The notes under the pieces are model-generated. The model was not told the origin of the DNA and did not search any database. It worked only from the letters and a program-made list of their open reading frames with translations. Below, in pieces: positions 42,314 to 49,132 of a stretch of 49,132 nucleotides of DNA; positions within the stretch are counted from its first letter, which is position 1; every line of letters begins with the position of its first letter. The DNA comes from Roseococcus sp. GTDB lineage: Bacteria; Pseudomonadota; Alphaproteobacteria; Acetobacterales; Acetobacteraceae. The translations under genes were made by a program, and so were the position numbers. The stretch covers positions 1 through 49,132 of the forward strand of contig JAOAIK010000004.1 of NCBI GenBank assembly GCA_026414745.1. Direction: 5' to 3'.

Positions 42314-43153
42314 CTACCTCCACAACTGCACTCCCGGGCCGAGCAGCGCCCCGAGCAGGGCGGCAAGCGGCGCCGCGGCCAGCATGCTGTCCAGCCGGTC
42401 GAACAGCCCGCCATGCCCGGGGATCAATCCTGACGAGTCCTTTACCCCAAATCGCCGCTTGATCCAGCTTTCGAGAAGGTCGCCCGCCTGCGCGGCCCCG
42501 GCCAGGGCGGCGGAGACGAGCACCACCCTCCACAGCTCGAGCTCCGCCGAGAAGACCAGGGCGGCGAGAGACCCGGCGCCGACCGCCCCGGCGAGGCCGC
42601 CCGCCGCGCCCGCCCAGGTCTTGTTCGGCGAGACGGCGGGCCAGAGCCTCGCCCCGCCGAAGCGCCGCCCCGCGAGATAGGCCGAGATGTCGCAGGCCCA
42701 GACGACGAGGAAGAGGAAGATCACGTTCTCGCGCCCCGCCACCTCGTCCTGGCGCAGCACGATCAGCGCCACCCCCGCCACCCCGACATAGAGGACGCCC
42801 ACCCCGAGCCAGAGGGGTGGGACGCGCCGCTCGCCGGGCTGGCGCCGCGCCGCGGCGAGAGCGAGCGCCGCGCCCGCCGGCAGCAGCAGCAACCCGGCGA
42901 GCGGCCAGCCGAGGAAGGCGAGCAGCCCCGCGGCCAGCACCACGGGCGGCACCACCGCCCCCGGCAGGGCGCGGGTGGTGCCGCCGAGCAACCGCACCCA
43001 TTCCCAGGCCAGCCCGGCGATACAGATGGCCATCAGCCCCGCCCACCACCCGCCGCCGAGCCACATGCAGCCGAGCGCGGCAGGGCCGAGCAGCAAGGCG
43101 GTCAGCGCCCGCTTGCGCAGGTCGCCCCAGCGGCCCGCGACCGGCGCCCCCAC
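42314..43153 (-). CDS. cdsA: Phosphatidate cytidylyltransferase CdsA
   Basis: 279 residues, about seven or eight membrane helices. The C-terminal signature is complete: SWIKRRFGVKDSSGLIPGHGGLFDRLDS. It makes CDP-diacylglycerol from phosphatidate for phospholipid synthesis. Upstream SPNKTWAGAAGG is another family block. The start is GTG at 43153, 19 bp after the uppS stop; the frame has no ATG further upstream that fits. The position in uppS-cdsA-dxr is standard. Confidence 0.95.
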   Translation of the reverse strand: MGAPVAGRWGDLRKRALTALLLGPAALGCMWLGGGWWAGLMAICIAGLAWEWVRLLGGTTRALPGAVVPPVVLAAGLLAFLGWPLAGLLLLPAGAALALAAARRQPGERRVPPLWLGVGVLYVGVAGVALIVLRQDEVAGRENVIFLFLVVWACDISAYLAGRRFGGARLWPAVSPNKTWAGAAGGLAGAVGAGSLAALVFSAELELWRVVLVSAALAGAAQAGDLLESWIKRRFGVKDSSGLIPGHGGLFDRLDSMLAAAPLAALLGALLGPGVQLWR

Positions 43154-43172
43154 CGCGCTCAGCGCCCCGCCA

Positions 43173-43913
43173 TCAGCCGGGCCGGGCGCCGAAGCGCCGT
43201 TCCCGCGCCGCGTAGTCGGCCAGCGCGGCGGCGAAATGCTCCACGCCGAAATCGGGCCAGAGCACGGGCAGGAAGGCGAACTCCGCGTAGGCGGCCTGCC
43301 AGAGCAGGAAGTTCGAGATGCGCTGCTCGCCCGAGGTGCGGATGATCAGGTCGGGGTCGGGCATCCCGGCGGTGAACAGGTGCTGGGCGAAGCCGCGTTC
43401 GTCCAGGGCGGCGGGATCGAGATCGCCGCGCGCGGCGGCGGCGGCGATGCGGCGCGCGGCGGCCAGGATTTCCGCCCGCGCGCCGTAGGAGAGCGCCACC
43501 GTGAGGTTGAGCCGCACATTGCCGGCGGTGCGCGCCTCGGCCGCCTCGATCAGACGCCGCGTCTCCTCGCCGAAGCGCTCGCGCTCGCCGATCACGCGCA
43601 GCCGGACCCCCTCCTTGTCGAGTTGCGCCACCTCCGAGCCGAGATAGTGGCGCAGCAGGGCGGTGAGCTCCTGCACCTCCTCGGCCGGCCTGGCCCAGTT
43701 CTCCGAGGAGAAGGCGAAGAGGGTGAGCCAGCCCACCCCGCCGCGGATCGCGCCCTCGATGGCGCGGCGCGCCGCCTCCGCCCCGGCCCGGTGGCCGAGC
43801 GCGACCGGCAGCCCGCGCGCCTCCGCCCAGCGCCGGTTGCCGTCCATGATGACGGCGACATGGCGCGGCGGCGCGGGAGGCGCTGCGGCGGCGAGGGCGG
43901 GTGCGGCGGGCAT
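43173..43913 (-). CDS. uppS: Undecaprenyl diphosphate synthase (isoprenyl transferase)
   Basis: 246 residues. Motifs: HVAVIMDGNRRWAEARGLP, LGHRAGAEAAR, LTLFAFSSENWARPAEEV, YGARAEI and the C-terminal DLIIRTSGEQRISNFLLWQAAYAEFAFL. It builds the C55 carrier used for peptidoglycan and glycan export. About 15 N-terminal Ala/Pro residues precede the fold. The ATG at 43913 overlaps the frr stop by 1 base (TGATG). Confidence 0.96.
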   Translation of the reverse strand: MPAAPALAAAAPPAPPRHVAVIMDGNRRWAEARGLPVALGHRAGAEAARRAIEGAIRGGVGWLTLFAFSSENWARPAEEVQELTALLRHYLGSEVAQLDKEGVRLRVIGERERFGEETRRLIEAAEARTAGNVRLNLTVALSYGARAEILAAARRIAAAAARGDLDPAALDERGFAQHLFTAGMPDPDLIIRTSGEQRISNFLLWQAAYAEFAFLPVLWPDFGVEHFAAALADYAARERRFGARPG

Positions 43914-44488
43914 CAGACCGTCTTGATGTCCTTTTCCTTCTCGGCCAACGCCTGGTCCACCTTTTTCACGTGCTCGTCCGTCAGCTTCTGCACCTCGTCG
44001 GACCAGCGCTTGGCGTCGTCCTCGCTGATCTCGGACTTCTTCTTCCAGGCGGCGATCTGCTCCATCCCATCCCGGCGCACTCCGCGCACCGCCACCTTCG
44101 CGGCCTCGGCGTATTTCGCCGCCTGCTTGGCGAGTTCGTTGCGGCGCTGCTCGGTCAGCGGCGGCAGGCTCACGCGGATCACCTGTCCCTCGACCTGGGG
44201 GTTGAGGCCGAGCCCCGAATCGCGGATCGCCACCTCCACCGCCTTCACCACCGAGCGGTCCCAGACCTGGACCGACAGCATGGCCGGCCCCACCACCGAG
44301 ACGGTGCCGAGCTGCGAGAGCGGCTGGTGGCCCCCATAGGCCTCCACCCGGATCGGCTCCAGCAGCGAGGGCGCGGCCCGGCCGGTGCGCAGGCCGGAGA
44401 ACTCCTTCTTCAGCGTCTCCAGCGCGCCGTCCATGCGGCGCGTCAGGTCGGCCTTCAGCGTCTTGAGGTCGGGCGGGGCGGCGGCCAT
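43913..44488 (-). CDS. frr: Ribosome recycling factor
   Basis: 191 residues. Typical pattern: LKADLTRRMDGALETLKKEFSGLRTGRAAPSLLEPIRVEAYG, PQVEGQVIRVSLPPLTEQRRNELAKQA and the C-terminal VQKLTDEHVKKVDQALAEKEKDI. With EF-G it splits post-termination ribosomes. It lies 18 bp after the pyrH stop, and its own stop overlaps the uppS start by 1 base. Confidence 0.98.
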   Translation of the reverse strand: MAAAPPDLKTLKADLTRRMDGALETLKKEFSGLRTGRAAPSLLEPIRVEAYGGHQPLSQLGTVSVVGPAMLSVQVWDRSVVKAVEVAIRDSGLGLNPQVEGQVIRVSLPPLTEQRRNELAKQAAKYAEAAKVAVRGVRRDGMEQIAAWKKKSEISEDDAKRWSDEVQKLTDEHVKKVDQALAEKEKDIKTV

Positions 44489-44506
44489 GGCGTGCTCCCT
44501 CGGCGG

Positions 44507-45232
44507 TCAGGGGGTGTCGGTCACCGTGGTGAAGCGGCCGTGGCCGAGCATCACCTCGGTGAAGGCACCGGGTTCGTGGATGTTGAAGACGATGATGGGC
44601 AGGCGGTTCTCGCGCGCCACCGAGATCGCGGCGGCGTCCATCACCGCAAGGTCGCGCGAGAGCATCTCGAGGTAGGACAGCGTGGTGTAGCGCTGCGCAT
44701 CGGGGTTCTTGCGCGGGTCGCTGTCATAGACCCCGTCCACCTGCGTGCCCTTGAGCAGCGCATCGCACCCCATCTCGGCCGCGCGCAGCGCGGCGGCGGT
44801 GTCGGTGGTGAAGAAGGGGTTGCCCGTGCCGGCGGCGAAGATCACCACCCGCCCCTTTTCCATGTGGCGGATGGCGCGGCGGCGGATGTAGGGCTCGCAG
44901 ATCGAGGCCATGGGGATCGCGCTCTGCACGCGCGTCTGCACGCCGATCTGCTCGAGCGCCGACTGCACGCCGAGCGCGTTCATCACGGTGGCCAGCATCC
45001 CCATGTAATCGGCCTGCGCACGGTCCATTCCGGCCGCGGCGCCCGCCATGCCCCGGAAGATGTTGCCGCCGCCGATGACGAGCGCCACCTGCACGCCGAG
45101 ATCCACCACGCCCTTGATGTCCTGGGCGATGGCCTTGAGCGTGGCGGTGTCGAGGCCGTAGCTGCGATCGCCCATCAGCGCCTCGCCCGAGAGCTTCAGC
45201 AGCACGCGCTTGTAGCGGGGCGAATCCGTCAT
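44507..45232 (-). CDS. pyrH: Uridylate kinase PyrH
   Basis: 241 residues. [19 protein letters not shown] at the start, [45 protein letters not shown] and [17 protein letters not shown]. It converts UMP to UDP and is allosterically controlled in bacteria. A 91-bp gap with a stable hairpin (45270-45302) separates it from tsf upstream. frr follows 18 bp after its stop. Confidence 0.97.
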   Translation of the reverse strand: MTDSPRYKRVLLKLSGEALMGDRSYGLDTATLKAIAQDIKGVVDLGVQVALVIGGGNIFRGMAGAAAGMDRAQADYMGMLATVMNALGVQSALEQIGVQTRVQSAIPMASICEPYIRRRAIRHMEKGRVVIFAAGTGNPFFTTDTAAALRAAEMGCDALLKGTQVDGVYDSDPRKNPDAQRYTTLSYLEMLSRDLAVMDAAAISVARENRLPIIVFNIHEPGAFTEVMLGHGRFTTVTDTP

Positions 45233-45269
45233 CGGGCGTTCCGGGAGGCTGGCATGGAGGACTGTAACA

Positions 45270-45302
45270 GCGGGGCGGCGCGCGTCCAGCGCACCGCCCC
45301 GC
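45270..45302 (-). terminator. GC-rich hairpin between tsf and pyrH
   Basis: GCGGGGCGG (45270-45278) and CCGCCCCGC (45294-45302) form a 9-bp stem, continued inward after one mismatch by GCGC/GCGC around a 5-base loop. On the minus transcript it follows tsf by 21 bases and is not trailed by a T-run (CTGTTACAG follows). It may attenuate transcription into pyrH or protect the rpsB-tsf mRNA end. Confidence 0.5.
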
Positions 45303-45323
45303 CGCGCGGCTCCGGCCCGGGGG

Positions 45324-46232
45324 TCAGAGCCCCGCCTGGGCGGCGACCTCGGCGGCGAAATCCGTCACCTGCTTCTCGATGCCCTCGCCAAGCTGGAAGC
45401 GGGCGAAACCGGTGCACCTGAGCCCGGCCTTCTCGACCACGGCCTTCACGCGGCTCTCGCCGTCGTGCACCCAGACCTGCTCGAGCAGCACCACCTCCTC
45501 GTAGAACTTGCGGATGCGGCCCTCCACCATCTTCTCGATCACCGCCGGCGGCTTGCCCGAGGCCTGGGCCTGCTCGGTCAGCACCGCGCGCTCGCGCTCC
45601 AGCGCCGAGGGCTCGACCGAGGCGATGTCGAGCGCCTGGGGGTTGGTCGCCGCGACATGCATGCCGATCTGCCGGCCGAGCGTCTCGACCACCTGCGCCT
45701 CGCCCTCGCCCTCGAGCGCCACCAGCACGCCGATCCGCCCAAGGCCCGGCTTGACCGCGTTGTGCACGTAGGTGGCGACGGTGCCGTTCTCCACGCGGAA
45801 CACCTTGGCGCGGCGGATGGTCATGTTCTCGCCGATGGTGGCGATGAGCCGGGTGAGCTCCTCCTGGGTGGAATGGGTCGTGCCCGGGAAGGTCGCCGCC
45901 TTGAGCTTCTCGACGTCGTCGCCCACGGAGAGCGCGAGCCCCGCCACCTCGGCGACGAAGGCCTGGAACGCCTCGTTGCGGGCGACGAAGTCCGTCTCGG
46001 CGTTCACCTCGACCATGGCGGCCACGCCGGGGCCGGAGGCGACGCCGATCAGCCCCTCCGCAGCCACGCGGCCGGACTTCTTGGCGGCGGCGGAAAGCCC
46101 CTTCTTGCGCAGCCAGTCAACGGCCGCCTCCAGGTCGCCGCCGGTCTCGGTCAGCGCCTTCTTGCAGTCCATCATGCCCGCGCCCGTCATGTCGCGCAGT
46201 TCGCGCACCAGCGCGGCGGTGATCTCGGCCAT
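45324..46232 (-). CDS. tsf: Elongation factor Ts
   Basis: 302 residues. [37 protein letters not shown], and the EF-Tu contact [10 protein letters not shown]. Coiled-coil and core domains are present, and the C-terminal part ends [17 protein letters not shown]. It is the nucleotide exchange factor of EF-Tu. The ATG at 46232 lies 26 bp after the rpsB stop, so the two are cotranscribed. Confidence 0.98.
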   Translation of the reverse strand: MAEITAALVRELRDMTGAGMMDCKKALTETGGDLEAAVDWLRKKGLSAAAKKSGRVAAEGLIGVASGPGVAAMVEVNAETDFVARNEAFQAFVAEVAGLALSVGDDVEKLKAATFPGTTHSTQEELTRLIATIGENMTIRRAKVFRVENGTVATYVHNAVKPGLGRIGVLVALEGEGEAQVVETLGRQIGMHVAATNPQALDIASVEPSALERERAVLTEQAQASGKPPAVIEKMVEGRIRKFYEEVVLLEQVWVHDGESRVKAVVEKAGLRCTGFARFQLGEGIEKQVTDFAAEVAAQAGL

Positions 46233-46258
46233 GGCCGTGCTCCTCAGCGTGTTCGGGT

Positions 46259-47038
46259 TCAGGCCTGGGCGGCGGGCAGGTCCTCGACCGGCAGCCCCGC
46301 CTCGGGCAGCGGCGTGTCGCGCGCGCCGATGTCCGCACCGGAGGCCTCCTGCTCGGCCACGATGCCTTCGAAGACGGCGGCCGCCACAAGGTCGCAATAG
46401 AGGTTGATCGCGCGGATCGCGTCGTCGTTGCCGGGGATCGGATAGGTCACGCCCGAGGGGTCGGCGTTGCTGTCCACCACCGCCACCACCGGGATGCCGA
46501 GCGTGTTCGCCTCCTGGATGGCGAGCTTCTCCTTCACCACGTCGATGACGAAGAGCAGGTCGGGCAGGCCGCCCATCTCGCGGATGCCGCCCAGCGCGCG
46601 CTCGAGCTTGTCGCGCTCGCGCGTCAGCATCAGGATCTCCTTCTTGGTGAGCCCCTGCACGTCGCCCGAGAGGCGCGCGTCCATCTCCTTCAGGCGCTTG
46701 ATGGAGCCCGTGATGGTGCGCCAGTTGGTCAGGGTGCCGCCCAGCCAGCGGTGGTTCACGTAGTACTGGCCGCAGCGCGTCGCCGCCTCGGCGACGTATT
46801 CGGCCGCCGCCTTCTTGGTCCCGACGAAAAGCACCCGCCCGCCGGCGGCCACCGTGTCGCGCACCGCGCGCAGCGCCCGCTCGAGCATCGGCACGGTCTG
46901 CTGCAGGTCCAGGATGTGGACCTGGTTGCGCACGCCGAAGATGTAGGGCGCCATCTTCGGGTTCCAGCGCCGGGTGTGGTGGCCGAAATGCACGCCCGCC
47001 TCGAGAAGCTGGCGCAGAGAGACTTCAGGCATCGCCAT
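46259..47038 (-). CDS. rpsB: 30S ribosomal protein S2
   Basis: 259 residues. [82 protein letters not shown] and [13 protein letters not shown]. The C-terminal tail (~230-259) is acidic and Ala/Pro-rich. The start at 47038 has a strong GGAGG 7 bases upstream; a second ATG two codons later is possible. It is first in the long minus-strand cluster. Confidence 0.98.
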   Translation of the reverse strand: MAMPEVSLRQLLEAGVHFGHHTRRWNPKMAPYIFGVRNQVHILDLQQTVPMLERALRAVRDTVAAGGRVLFVGTKKAAAEYVAEAATRCGQYYVNHRWLGGTLTNWRTITGSIKRLKEMDARLSGDVQGLTKKEILMLTRERDKLERALGGIREMGGLPDLLFVIDVVKEKLAIQEANTLGIPVVAVVDSNADPSGVTYPIPGNDDAIRAINLYCDLVAAAVFEGIVAEQEASGADIGARDTPLPEAGLPVEDLPAAQA

Positions 47039-47087
47039 GCGCGATCCTCCTTCCTGTTGCGTCCGGTTGGGCCTCCGCGGCGCGAAC

Positions 47088-47103
47088 CCCGGATCGCTCC
47101 GGG
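47088..47103 (-). promoter_or_regulatory. GNRA-capped hairpin in the rpsB leader
   Basis: On the minus-strand RNA, CCCGGA-GCGA-UCCGGG is a perfect 6-bp stem closed by a GCGA tetraloop (GNRA class). It lies 49 bases upstream of the rpsB ATG. GNRA loops are common in folded leader RNAs. Role in S2 autoregulation is inference. Confidence 0.45.
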
Positions 47104-47147
47104 ACCGGACCCTCGCCGCTGCGGGAAGGGCGCGCCACGTGTGGATT

Positions 47148-47172
47148 GCCCGCGGAGCACAGCCCCGCGGGC
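47148..47172 (-). promoter_or_regulatory. Second hairpin in the rpsB leader
   Basis: GCCCGCGG (47148-47155) and CCGCGGGC (47165-47172) form a perfect 8-bp stem with a 9-base loop, 109 bases upstream of the rpsB start. Together with the GNRA hairpin at 47088 it suggests a structured leader. The 286-base gap 47039-47324 otherwise shows no open frame or RNA gene that I recognise. Confidence 0.4.
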
Positions 47173-47272
47173 GCGCGCGGTGTGGCGCAAAACCCTGCCC
47201 GGCGCAAGCCTCTCGGTCCGGGGCGCCGCGCCGGGAGGCCATGCCCGCGCGGCATGCGCCGGGGCGGCATGG

Positions 47273-47301
47273 TTGACGCCCCGCCGCCGCGGTCCTTGAA
47301 C
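47273..47301 (+). promoter_or_regulatory. Weak promoter candidate for the gamma-glutamyltransferase gene
   Basis: -35 TTGACG (47273-47278), identical to the -35 boxes of the argB and rpmH promoters, then 17 bases and a poor -10 (TTGAAC, 47296-47301). The ATG follows at 47325. The -35 is convincing, the -10 is not. Confidence 0.35.
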
Positions 47302-47324
47302 GGCGGTGCAACGAGGACGCGCCC

Positions 47325-49109
47325 ATGTTCACCACCCGCCCCGAGATCGCCGCCACCTTCGGCGCCGTCGCCTCCACCCACTGGATCGCCTCCCAGGTGG
47401 GCATGAGCGTGCTGGAGCGCGGCGGCAACGCCTTCGACGCTGCTGCCGCCGCCGGCTTCACCCTGCAGATCGTCGAGCCGCACCTCAACGGCCCGGGCGG
47501 CGACTGCCCCATCCTCCTGCACAGCGCGGCAACGAACACCCAGCAGGTGATCTGCGGCCAGGGCCCCGCCCCGGCCGGGCTGACGGTGGCGCACCTGCGG
47601 GGCCTCGGCCTCGACATGGTGCCGGGCACGGGCTTCCTCGCCGCCCCCATCCCCGGCGCCTTCGACGCCTGGGCGCGCATGCTGCTGGAGCACGGCACCT
47701 GGCGCCTGCGCGACGTGCTAGAGTACGCCATCGGCTATGCGGCGCGCGGCGCGCACATGGTGCCGCGCGTGGCGCAGACGCTGGCCACCGTCCGCCCGCT
47801 CTTCGAGCAGGAATGGACCAGCTCCGCCGCGCTCTGGCTGCGCGATGGCGGGCCGCAGCCGGGCCGGCTCTGGCGCAACCCGGTGCTGGCCGAGACCTAT
47901 GCGCGGCTGCTGCGCGAGGCCGAGGCCCCCGGCCGCTCGCGCGAGCAGGAGATCGAGGCCGCCCGCGCCGCCTGGTATGGCGGCTTCGTCGCCGAGGCCA
48001 TCGAGCGCTTCGGCCGCACCCCGCAGATGGACACCTCCGGCCGCCGCCACGCCGCCGTGCTCACCGCCCAGGACATGGCCGGCTGGCGCGCCCGCGTGGA
48101 GGCGCCCGTGGCGCGGGAGTTCATGGGCCACACCGTCCTCAAGTGCGGCGCCTGGAGCCAGGGGCCGACGCTGCTCATGACGCTCGGCCTCCTCGAGGGC
48201 TTCGACCTTGCTGCCATGGACCCGCTGGGCGCGGAGTTCGTCCATGTCGTGACCGAGGCGATGAAGCTCAGCTACGCCGACCGCGAGGCGTGGCTCGGCG
48301 ACCCGGATTTCGCCGATGTGCCGCTCCCCACCCTCCTCTCCGAAGGCTACCTCGCCGCGCGCCGCGCCCTCATCGGCGAGCAGGCCAGCCTCGCGTTCCG
48401 CCCCGGCAACCCCGAGGGCCGCGCCGTGCGCGGAGTGGACTACGCCGCCGCGGTGCGCCGCGCCCAGGAGATGGCCGCCGCCGCCGGCACCGGGGAGCCC
48501 ACCGTCTCGCGCCTCGGCGCCGCGGGGGGCGACACCTGCCATGTGGACGTGATCGACCGCTGGGGGAACATGGTCAGCGCCACGCCCAGCGCGGGCTGGC
48601 TGCAATCCTCGCCCGCCATCCCCGAGCTCGGCTTCTGTCTCGGCACGCGCTGCCAGATGTTCTGGCTGGACGAGACGCTGCCGAACGGGCTGCAGCCGGG
48701 CAAGCGGCCGCGCACCACCCTCTCGCCCTCCCTCGTGCTGCGCGAGGGGCGTGCCTGGATGGCCTTCGGCACCCCGGGCGGCGAGCAGCAGGACCAGTGG
48801 CAGGCCATCATGCTCGCGCGGATGCTGGCGCACGGCTTCAACATCCAGCAGGCCATCGACCTGCCTGCCTTCCACTCCGAACACTGGGTGTCGAGCTTCT
48901 GGCCGCGCGGCGCGCAGCCCGGGAAGCTGGTGCTGGAGGGCCGCTACGCCCCGGCGGTGATGGAGGCGCTGACGGCCCGCGGCCACCGGGCCGAGATGGG
49001 CGGCGAGTGGAGCGAGGGCCGGCTGACGGGCGCGCGGCGCGAGCCGGACGGGCAGATCTTCGCCGGCGCCAACCCGCGCGGCATGCAGGGCTACGCGGTG
49101 GGGCGGTGA
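47325..49109 (+). CDS. Gamma-glutamyltransferase family protein
   Basis: 594 residues, Ntn-hydrolase of the GGT type. The start [33 protein letters not shown] and [10 protein letters not shown] match the large subunit. The autocleavage threonine is Thr404 in [22 protein letters not shown] (usually TTHFSVVD). The C-terminal small subunit contains [35 protein letters not shown]. No clear signal peptide is seen, so it is likely cytoplasmic, unlike the periplasmic E. coli GGT. Substrates of such cytoplasmic GGT-like proteins are often amides or oxidised glutathione derivatives; the exact one cannot be read here. It is divergent from rpsB. Confidence 0.9.
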   Translation: MFTTRPEIAATFGAVASTHWIASQVGMSVLERGGNAFDAAAAAGFTLQIVEPHLNGPGGDCPILLHSAATNTQQVICGQGPAPAGLTVAHLRGLGLDMVPGTGFLAAPIPGAFDAWARMLLEHGTWRLRDVLEYAIGYAARGAHMVPRVAQTLATVRPLFEQEWTSSAALWLRDGGPQPGRLWRNPVLAETYARLLREAEAPGRSREQEIEAARAAWYGGFVAEAIERFGRTPQMDTSGRRHAAVLTAQDMAGWRARVEAPVAREFMGHTVLKCGAWSQGPTLLMTLGLLEGFDLAAMDPLGAEFVHVVTEAMKLSYADREAWLGDPDFADVPLPTLLSEGYLAARRALIGEQASLAFRPGNPEGRAVRGVDYAAAVRRAQEMAAAAGTGEPTVSRLGAAGGDTCHVDVIDRWGNMVSATPSAGWLQSSPAIPELGFCLGTRCQMFWLDETLPNGLQPGKRPRTTLSPSLVLREGRAWMAFGTPGGEQQDQWQAIMLARMLAHGFNIQQAIDLPAFHSEHWVSSFWPRGAQPGKLVLEGRYAPAVMEALTARGHRAEMGGEWSEGRLTGARREPDGQIFAGANPRGMQGYAVGR

Positions 49110-49132
49110 GCGCCTCCGCGCCGGCGCCAGGC

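Noticed and set aside
1..49132. CRISPR arrays, insertion sequences or defence islands
   Set aside because: No regularly spaced repeats, transposase motifs, nuclease or toxin genes were found; gene content is chromosomal core plus small metabolic operons.

Overview
The window is an extremely GC-rich chromosomal segment (overwhelming G/C at third codon positions, frequent GTG starts, many 1-14 bp gene overlaps) from a Gram-negative alphaproteobacterium. The gene orders rpsB-tsf-pyrH-frr-uppS-cdsA-dxr-rseP-bamA-ompH-lpxD-fabZ-lpxA-lpxI and rpmH-rnpA-yidD-yidC-engB are typical of that class. The NDUFS4-like complex I subunit, DUF4169 and DUF3775 proteins, an orphan Bug/TctC binding protein and DUF2783 fit an Acetobacterales (Roseomonas-like) organism. 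That placement is inference from gene content, not from a marker search.

Layout. 1-242: 5' part of a minus-strand gene with a DUF4214-like start. 310-5594: an acidic DUF3775 protein, then cobalamin-dependent methionine synthase (metH) behind an ArsR-methyltransferase fusion regulator. A near-perfect 18-bp palindrome (5200-5217) lies upstream of that regulator and also faces a divergent small CobW-like CxCC protein without a P-loop. 5635-9546: a translationally coupled four-gene operon (variant metallo-beta-lactamase-fold protein, FAD aromatic hydroxylase, DUF2783, M20 amidohydrolase) converging on a dienelactone hydrolase. 10254-13166: DUF4169, a VIT1/CCC1 metal transporter and a GGDEF-EAL protein. 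13214-17950: tilS, ftsH, folP, tspO. 17937-22267: argB with its own promoter, then engB-yidC-yidD-rnpA-rpmH with a clear rpmH promoter. 22345-25330: 3-hydroxybutyrate dehydrogenase, patatin-like lipase and a D-2-hydroxyacid dehydrogenase.

25369-30601: tRNA-Arg(UCU), the complex I subunit, then an SGNH hydrolase, an OpgC-type membrane acyltransferase and a second SGNH protein that has lost its catalytic residues; then an isopropylmalate/tartrate dehydrogenase-like enzyme and a TctC solute-binding protein. 30715-33000: a chemoreceptor with a C-terminal PilZ domain. 33107-47038 (minus strand): a long run linking ribosomal protein S2/EF-Ts, UMP kinase, ribosome recycling, isoprenoid/undecaprenol and CDP-diacylglycerol synthesis, the sigma-E-type site-2 protease, outer-membrane protein assembly and lipid A synthesis, ending with lpxI and glyoxalase I. 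47325-49109: a gamma-glutamyltransferase-family protein.

Most of the window is conserved core genome. The parts that looked least ordinary are the SGNH / OpgC / pseudo-SGNH cassette, the metH-side operator with its CobW-like stub, the MBL protein that has lost every Zn2-specific ligand, and the c-di-GMP pair (GGDEF-EAL and MCP-PilZ). No CRISPR array, insertion sequence, integrase or prophage was seen. No stretch over 300 bases lacks a gene; the longest, 47039-47324, is the rpsB leader/promoter region, and 49110-49132 holds nothing recognisable.
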